From assembly GCF_003846185.1 (NCBI RefSeq), contig NZ_ML123034.1, positions 5,343,580-5,407,579 of the forward strand: a stretch of 64,000 bases of DNA, read 5' to 3'. Below the pieces are notes generated by a model, which saw only the letters and a list, made by a program, of their open reading frames with translations, ran no database searches and was not told the origin of the DNA. The stretch is from Streptomyces sp. ADI96-02 (lineage in GTDB: Bacteria > Actinomycetota > Actinomycetes > Streptomycetales > Streptomycetaceae). Below are positions 12,001 to 21,000 of the stretch, in pieces. Position numbers and translations under genes: made by a program. Numbering within the stretch: the stretch's first letter is position 1; each line of letters starts with the position of its first letter.

Positions 12001-15000
12001 GCTCGACCTCACCCGGGTGCGGCTGACCCGCCCCGGGCCGCCGGCGCGGACGCTGGACACGGTGGCCGCCGCCGTCGCGCGGCGGCTGTGGACGCAGACC
12101 CGCGCCGAGCTCACCGCCGCCGCGCCCGAAGGGCTGGACGCCGACCAGATCACCGACGCCTGGTCCACGGCCGTCGCCCTGGTGCTGCCGCGCGAACCGC
12201 ATCCGGTGCTCGCCGACGTCCGGCACGCCACCGACGGCCACCGCGACGCGGTGCGCCGCGTCGCCGCGCACCTCCTCGGGGCGGCCCCCGGGACCGAGGA
12301 CGCGGCCCGGTCCGCCGTGGAGCTGGCCGACACCCTGCGCGCCGGGCTCGGACTGCCACCGCGCCGGACGTCGGCCACCCCCGCCCCGCCGCCCGCGCGA
12401 ACCGCCCCGGTACCGCCCCCCGCCGTCCAGTCGCAGCCCGACGCGGACCTGCCCGACCTGGACATGCCGGACGCCGGTCCCTCGGCCCTGGACAGCTTCG
12501 ACTTCGACGCCCTCGGGGAGGTGGACGCGTTCGACTTCTCCCTCCTCGACACGGGCCCGCCCGACGCGGACCAGGGCGACCTGGAGATGACGGATGCCGA
12601 CGCGGCCCCGCCCGCCCCCGTCGCGCTGGACACCGGCGCGGGGCGGCCGGTGTTCGCGACGCCCGCCGCCACCCGGCCGTTGACCACCCTGCCGCCGCTC
12701 AGCCTCGTCCCGTTCGCCCCCCAGCGCACCACCCCCGACGACGGCGCCGAACAGGAACTGGAAAAACTGGCCCGCCGGGTGGCCTCGGCCGCACTGCGCA
12801 ACCGCCTCAACAAGGTGCCGCCGCCGCGCGTGGACATCGCCGGATACGGCGCCGATGCGCGCGGGGCCGGCACCGCCCGCGAACGCGACCACGCCGCCCG
12901 GGAACGGGGGGTCCGGCGAGCGCTGGCGGTGCGCGAGCTGTTCGTCGCGAAGCTGACCCAGGCGCTCGCCGATCTCCAGGCCGGCCTGCCCGCCGGGCGG
13001 ACCCCCATCAGGGCGAAGGACATCGCCGTCACCGCCCAGGGCCGCGTCCGGGTCCCGACCCAGGGCGTCACCGTGGCCCCGGACCGGTGGATCAGCAGCC
13101 CGGACCTCGGCCGCCAGGCCACGATCAGCATCGCCTCGCCCGGACACGCGGCCGCGGTGGAGACCCTGGACGCCCTGCGCCGCATGGACCGCAGGCCCGG
13201 CTCCGGCACGCTGCGCTCCGGACCGCTGGACGTGGACGCGGTGCTGCGCCGGGTGCTCCATCTGGCCCCGACGGTGTTCGTCGACCCCGAGATGCGCCGG
13301 GACCTCTACACGATGACCGAGCGGGCCCTCGCCGCGGGCCGCGCCACCAGCCTGGCCGCGCTCACCGCCTTCCACCTGGAGGAGGAGGGCGTCCTCGCCG
13401 CCGACCGCGCGCGGTACGTCTCCGACCAGGGGCACCGGGTGCCGGGCCTGAACTGGACCGGCCCCGACACCGCCGACGCCAACATGTTCTTCGTGGACCG
13501 GATCGACGCCGGGCAGCCGAACGGCCAGGGACAGGTCGATTCGGCGCCATGGATGTTCGAAACGGCGGTGTACCCGGTGCTGGCAGACGGCAGCCACGAC
13601 CGGGTGGACGCCCTGCTGCCGGACGGCAGCACGTGGCAACTGGACGAGGAGGAGTTCGCCGAACTGGTCGCGGCCGACCTGGCCCGCAACCCGCTGCCCG
13701 CGGACACCCCGATCGTGCTGGCCGTGCCGATGGCGGGCGACCGCTACCTCGACCTGCCGCGCATCCTCGCCGAACGCACCGGCCGCACCGTGTGGGTGCA
13801 CAGCGGGCTGGCCCAGCGCCACCCCGACCCGGCCGCGCCGAGCGCCATCGCCGTCCTGCACCGCGACGGACTGCCGGACGGCGGCTGGCTCCCGCAGTAC
13901 CCGGGGCTGGCCCCGGCGCCCGGTGGACCCGACTGGCACCGGGACGTGCTGACCCAGCCCATCATCAGCAGCAGCACCGGGCGGCAGATCGGGCGGTCCC
14001 TGCACGTCCCCGCCGAACTGGTCGGCGAGCGCGAGACGTTCGCCGACTTCGACCAGATGAAGGTGTACGTCCACTACAACGCCGCCACCGGCACCTACAG
14101 CGCCAAGCTGCCGCTGACCGCTCCGGGCCCGAAGGGGAAGGCGTACTTCCTCGCCGGGCACGGGCTGCCGGGCAGGCTGGACCTGCCCCTCGCCGGCGGC
14201 GGCTCCCGCACGGCCGGCCGGCACGAGGCGGGGGAGTGGCTGCGCAGGCGCAAGAGCCTGTCGTCCCTGCCCAAGGACCACTGGATCGACCTGGTGGTCT
14301 GCTACTCCGCCGCCCCGACCGACGACGCCCTCCAGGACCTGTCGCAGGCCGGGCACTCCTTCCCGGTGCCGTTCGCCGCGGACCCGCTCAGCGACGACGC
14401 GCTCTCCCTCGGCCAGCACCTGGCGAACGTCACCGGCCGCAGGGTGCGGATGTCGTACTCCGTCCAGGGGGCGGCCCGCTACCAGGACGAAGCGCTGCGC
14501 CTGCTCTTCTCCGACGCGCGGGGCCGCCGCTGGTGGTGGGAGACCGCCCGCCCGGAGCCCGACGAGGCGGAGCTGGACCGGATGGCGGGCGTGGCCGGGT
14601 TCGAGGGCGGGCCCTCGACGGTCGCCCGGTCCGAACTGCTGCGCCTGGTGCGGGCCCTGAAGCTCGTCCTGGGGCAGGACGTGCAGGACGCCGACGACTT
14701 CCCGGCCCTGCTGCGCGGGGCCGCCGCGGTGGGCAGCATGTGGTTCGCCGACCCCGCCCTCCAGCCCGCCGGCCCCTTCTCGCCGGAGCTGCTGCGTCGA
14801 GTGATCGCCGCCCACCCGCTCGCCGCCGCCGGGGTGGACCGGCAGACGACCGGTCGTGTCCTCGCCGACGCCGCACGGGCCTGGACGGACTCACGGATCC
14901 CGGTGAGCGCGTTCGTGGACCTGCCGACACCGCTGTCGGCGGCCGGATGGCTCGGCGACACGGCCGCCGTGGACGATGCGGCGGTCGCCGCCCTCGGCCT

Positions 15001-18000
15001 CTCCGACCCCGTCCACGCCGCCGCCCATCGGCCCCGGATGTTCTGGGCACGGGTCCGGGCCGAGGAGACGCTGGCCGGACCGGACGGGGACACGCTCACC
15101 ACTCGTGCGCTGCGGCTGGACCCGGCCGTCGACCTCGACGACGCTCTGCGCGACCGCGCCCGCTCCGTGCTCACCCGGGGCTTCGCGGCGAGCCGGGACA
15201 TGACCGACCCGGACGTCACGGGGGCCTATGCCGTGGAGGCCGCGGGAGCCTTCGACTCCACCGGGGTGATGGTCGGCATCAGCGGCGGCACCGACGGCGG
15301 GCGTGACTGGCACGACCGCTCGTCCTTCCTGCCCGATCTGAGCCGGTTCCGTCTGAAGACCGGGACGACGGACACGGAGCAGAACGCGCCGTGGGCGGGC
15401 CAGGACGCCGACGGCAACGGTCGGCCGACCCCGTACCTCGTCCGCGCCTCGGTCAACCCGGAGGACAGCGCCCACGTGGACGTGGACCTCGGCGGTACGC
15501 GGCACCGGGTCACGCCCGCCGAGTTCGCCGAACTCCTGGCGGCCGACCCGGTGCTGCGGCGCAAGGCGCTCACCACCCCGGTCCTGCTGGCCCTGGAGGG
15601 CCTCGACGGATCCACCACCGCCGTCGCGGACGCCGTCGCCCAGCGGCTCGGCCGCAGCGTGTGGTGGAGCGCATTCCCGATGACGCTCTCCGCCAAGAAC
15701 GTGGGAGATCTCGATGTGCCGACCCTCGGCGACTCCCTGGCCCGGCTGGCGAGCCCGACGGTGGCTGACCTGCGGGAGGCCCGCCCCGCCGCCCCGTCCA
15801 TGGACGAGGACGTCGCGCGCCCGGTCGCACCGCCGACACAGGCCGCCCCGAACACCGCCCCGCCGGTGCGGACGGCGCCCTCGCCGCAGCTGCCCGGGGC
15901 CGGGGAGGCGACCACCGCACAGACGACGCCCCGGTCGCCCGAGCCCGTACGGTCGCCGGAGCCCGGCCCCGTACCGGACCACGCTCCGGCACGGCAGTCC
16001 CCCTCCACCGACGAGGCCGCCCCCGCGACCGCCGCCGCGGCGAGCCGTACGCGAGGCGGGGCGCGTTCGTCCGCCGGGGACCCGATGGTGGGCGTGGAGC
16101 TGACCTCCCCGGCCCCGATACCCATCGCTCCGGTACCCGGGCAGCCGGTCCGGCCGCTGCCGCCGCTGCCCGTTCGGACCCTGGTCGCCTACGGACGGGA
16201 CGAGACGAGCCCGTCCGTGCAGGGCGAACAGACCCTCGCCCGGCTCGCGGCCCAGGCCGCCGCCACCGGGCTCCGCAACTGGCGCGCGGGCGCCACCTTG
16301 CCGCGCGTGGTGATCACCGGCTACGGGGCGGACGCACTCCCCGGCGGAGGCGCCTCCGGAGCGCCCGCGATCCGGCGGGCCAACTCCGCGCGCACCCGCT
16401 TCATCAGGCTGCTGACGCTGGAACTGGAACAGCTCCAGCGCGACGTGCCCGCGGACGAGCCACGGCTGACCACGAGTGACTACCCGCTCGTCGTCAAGGC
16501 CCTGCCCCAGGTTCCGACCGACTGGGTGGCCTCCGGCGGGCTCCAGCACGTCAGCCGGGCCCAGCTGGGGCGGCAGGCGACCGTCGGTCTCACCCAGGCG
16601 GCCGACGCCCGGGCGGTGCAGAAGCTGGACACCCTGCGCCGCCGCGACCGGTCCCTGCGCGACCGCCCCTTCGACGTGGACGCCATCGCGCGCCGCGTGC
16701 TGCACCTGGAACCGGACGCCGACGTGGAGCACGACGCCAGGGCCGAGCTGTTCGCCCTGGTCGCCCGGGCGACGGCAGCGGGCCGGGCGACCGGCGTGAA
16801 CGCACTGGCCGCGTTCCACCTCTCCGAACTGGGCGTCACCGCGCCGGACCGCGCGCACCACTTCACCATCTCCGGACAACGGGCAGCGGGCCTGAACTGG
16901 ACCCACGAGGACGTGGTCGAACTCGACCCCACCCGCAGCCACGTCCTGCTGAAGCCCGACAACCGGATGACGGGGCTGTTCGCCCCCGTCCCCTGGGCGA
17001 ACGGCCCCACCCCTTACGTGGTGGCCGCCGAGGGCGGGCAGGACCGGGTGGAGGTGCTGCTGCCGGACGGCACGACGCGCGAGTCGGCCATGGACGAGTT
17101 CGTGGAACTGGTCGCGGCCGACGTGACCCGCGAGGCACTGCCCCCGGGCACCCCCATCGTGCTGGCCGTACCGTTCGCCGGGGACGGCGACCTCGAAGCC
17201 CTGCGCGTGCTCGCCGACCGCACCGGCCTGACGGTCTGGGCCCGCAGCGGCGACGTCGACCTGGAGACCGTCTCCGGCCGGGCCGCCACCGTCAACGTCC
17301 TCCGCAGCCCGGACGACCGACACCCCTTCGGGGACTGGGTCCCCACCGTTCCCGGCCTGGGGCCGGACCTGGACGACGACGTGCCGGACTGGCACCGCGA
17401 CGTGGTCAGCCGCGCCATCATCAGCGCCCGGACCGGCCGTCAGATCGGGCGCGCGTCCTACCATCCCGCCGAGTTCGCGGAGTTCTTCGAGGAGCACGAC
17501 CGCCACCTGGACCGGATGACGACCTACGTCCACTACAACCCGGCCACCGATCGGGACTCCGTGGAGTACGACCTGCCGCGTCCGGGACCGGAGGACCGCG
17601 CCTACCGGCTGGACATGCACGGCTCCCCGGGCCGCCTGGTGCTGGCCCTGCGGAATGGCGCCAAACGCAGGGTCGACGAGCGGGAGGCGGGCCCCTGGCT
17701 GCGCCGCCGCAAGAGCCTGACGACCCTGCCCGAGGACCACTGGGTCGACCTGGTCTCCTGCTGGAGCGGCTCGCCCGTCGACAGTTCGGTGCCCGCGCCG
17801 GGCCGTCGTACCGGCGCGTTCCCCGGACCGTTCGTCCCCGACCCGTTGCGGACGGTGTCCATGGCGCAGCACGTGGCGAACGAGACCCGGCGCTGGGTGC
17901 GGCTCGCCCACAGCCCCCAGACCACCGAGGAGAGCAACGGCCGCTACCGGCGTGTGCTGTGGACCGACGCGCAGGGACGTGCACGGGCCTGGGACCTGGC

Positions 18001-21000
18001 CCGGCCCGAGCCGGACGAGGAGGAGCTGGACGCGCTGGCACAGGCCGCGGGGCTGAGCCTCGGCGACGACGAGGTGTCGCGGGAAATGCGCGACGCCACG
18101 CTCCGCCTGGTGCGGGCGCTGCGGACGACCTTCGGCCCGTACGTCGACGACGAGCCGGACTTCGGCGACCTGCTGCGCGGCGTGGCGGCGCTGGACCACA
18201 TGTGGCGGAGCGATCCCGAGCTGGACCAGGCCGGACCCTTCACGCTGGACCTGCTCCGGCGGGTCGTCGACGCCCATGCGCCGGTCGCCACCGGTGCGAC
18301 GCGAGCGAGCACCCGGGCGGTGCTCGCCGCCGCCGCACAGCACTGGGCGCGGGACCCCGACAGCGGACTCCAGGGCTTCGTGCGGCTGCCCGCCGTCCGG
18401 AGCACCGCCGCGTGGCTCCAGGAGGGCGGCGTCGAGGACGAGGCCGCCGCCTTACTGCACCTCGACACCGACGAGGTCGGCGAGGCGGAGATGTCGCGGA
18501 TGTTCTGGGCCCGGGTCAAGGCGGCGGAGACGCTCCCGCGGCACGATGCGGACGCCGCCGTGTACGTCGGACGCCTGCTGCACCTGCCGCCCGTCCAGGA
18601 ACCGGCCCCCGGTGACGAACGGCTCGACAAGGCGCTGGACGTGCTCACCCGGGCCTTCGCGGTGGGCCGTGCGGCATCCGACCTCGATGTCGCGGCGGCT
18701 TTCAGCCTGCTGGACGAGGGCGCGAACCTCTACACCATGACGTACCTGACGCAGGGCACCGCCGACGGCACCGGGCGGAACTACACCGGCGCCATGCCGC
18801 AGGACGCGGAGCTGAGCCGGTTCCGTACCCCGGACGGGCTGCACGACACCCCGTGGGTGCGCGACGCCCGCGGGGAGAGCGCGCCGCTTTCCTTCCTGGT
18901 GCAGGTCGCTCCGGACGCGGACGACCCGGACCTGCTGGAGCTGCGGTGGAAGGGGGAGACGTACCGGGTGACGCTGGGCGAGTTCTCCGAACTCCTCGCC
19001 CACGACCCGATGCTGATGAAGCGCGAGCTCTCGACCCCCGTCGTCCTCGCCTTCCCGGGCCCGGCCGCCGACCCTGAGGCCACCGCCCGCCGGATCGCCC
19101 AGCGACTGGGCCGTGGCGTGTGGTGGACCGGCTTCCCGGCGGACCTCTCCGGCACGGACGACTCCGGCGAACCCGTGCTCAGCCTGCACCCCACGGCCGA
19201 CGGCGACTCCCCCGGCCCCGACCCCTGGCAGCAGGCCCGTCCCGCGCAGCCCGCCTCCGTACAGGACGCACCGCGCACGATCCCGGCTCCGCTGCCCCGG
19301 ACCGCCGGGCGGGACGACCGGAACGAACAGCCCGAAGCCGTCGGGGCGTCAGCGCCGCCGCCGGAGCCGGCTGCCACGGCGGAGGCCGTCCCGCCCGGGA
19401 CGTCGGGCTTGCCTCCGGAGTCCTCCTCGCCCGCGGTGACGGGGCCCGCTGGGAAGGATGCGCGGCCCTCGGAGCCCGCACGGCCGGTGGACGTTCTTTT
19501 GGCGCCGCCGGTTCGGCAGGCGGGGAGGGATGCGATTGACAACTGGCTGGAGATCTCGGCGCGCGGAGGGTTGCGTCGCTCTTCCGCGCTGCGTGCCGTC
19601 GATCAGGCGGTGTCGCGTCTTCCGCGTGACGCGGGGCGTGATGAATTGCGGAGTGTGCTGGTCAGTGTGACGGACTGGAAGAGCGGCAAGAGCCCGGAGA
19701 GCACGCGGTGGGAGGCTGTTTCACGTCTGGAGGCGGCGGTCCGCGACAGGATGGACCAGCTTGCTGCTCCTCCTGCTCCGGGTGTCTTCGTCCGGGACCG
19801 ATCGGAGCGCGCTTCTGCTGGTCCTTCGCGGCGCGACGAGCCGCCTGCCGCGGTGCCGCCGCGGGTCTCCGCCGCTCCGGGATCGGTGGAGGTCGAGGGA
19901 TATGCCCCCTCCAGCGGGTGGGAGGTGGAACTGCACGGGTATCGGCTGGTGCTGCCTGCCGACGCCTACCCCGGTGAGTTCGGCGATCACAACGGCGCCG
20001 TCGTTCAGCTGCCCGGCATCCTGAAGATCGTGCTGGACCAGGCCGGGGGTGTGCCGATCCTCGAAATCACCTCGGAGGCCGCCCGTGGCCTGGTGCGGGG
20101 ACGTGCGGACGGCCGGGCCGAACGGTCCGACTCGCTGGCGGGCCTCTCCGGTGTGGTGGACCGGCTCCGGAAGGCGCGGGACGGAGCGACGGTCAAGGAG
20201 ACCTTCCCGGAGTCGGCGGGATACGAGGTGGATCCGCTCTCGGAGGATCTGCCGATCAAGACCAACGAAGCCGGCGGGGCCGCCATGCTGGTGCATCACA
20301 CGGCGACCGCGCCGACTTCGCAACTCGTCCAGTTCATCGAGTACGTCACCAGCCGTATGCGGCGGGAGTCCAAGCCGGTGCAGCTCGCCCACGCGGACGC
20401 GGGCAACGGTCTGCGTTTCGGCGCCTCGGCCCGTCAGGACTTCACCGACTGGCTCAACCGTCGCCCCGAGCAGTACCCCGTGAACGCGATGGACGACAAG
20501 GAGTTGGAGGGCGTACTCGCGCTCGGGTACATCCAGGTCGCGGCCGCTGTGCGAGGAGCACGCAACAGGGGGATCCTGCCGAAGGACTTCACGGCGGTGG
20601 CCTCCCGCCATCCCCTTGCCGCTCTTCGGGCAAGTCTCGGTGAGGCGCCTCGCGCGTATCTCAAGGACCAGGAAGAGGCACTCAGGAAGCTTTTCGTGAG
20701 CACCTTCGAGGACGAGATCGACCTGAGGGGCCGGAGCGTACTCGACCTGCGGATCGGTTTGACGGTCGGACCGTCGAGCCCGACGGTCCACGAGTACCTC
20801 GACAACCTGCTCCTGGACGAGCCGCAACGGATCGTGACCCAGCGCCAGGCTCTGGGAATGCAGACCGAGTTCCCCGCACTGGATTCCCATCCCGACGGCC
20901 GGAGTGGTGAAGCACGCATCGTGCCTCCCGTCGTCGTCATGGAGGCTCGGGCGTTGGCCTCGATGAGAGAGACTCTGGAGACCCTCAAGCGCGACGCCGA

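Noticed and set aside
8996..14815. Long minus-strand open frame opposite the giant gene (also 3128-6826 and 14891-18343)
   Set aside because: Mirror frames of a high-GC gene. They have Gly/Arg/Val-rich sequence without any domain or start signal.
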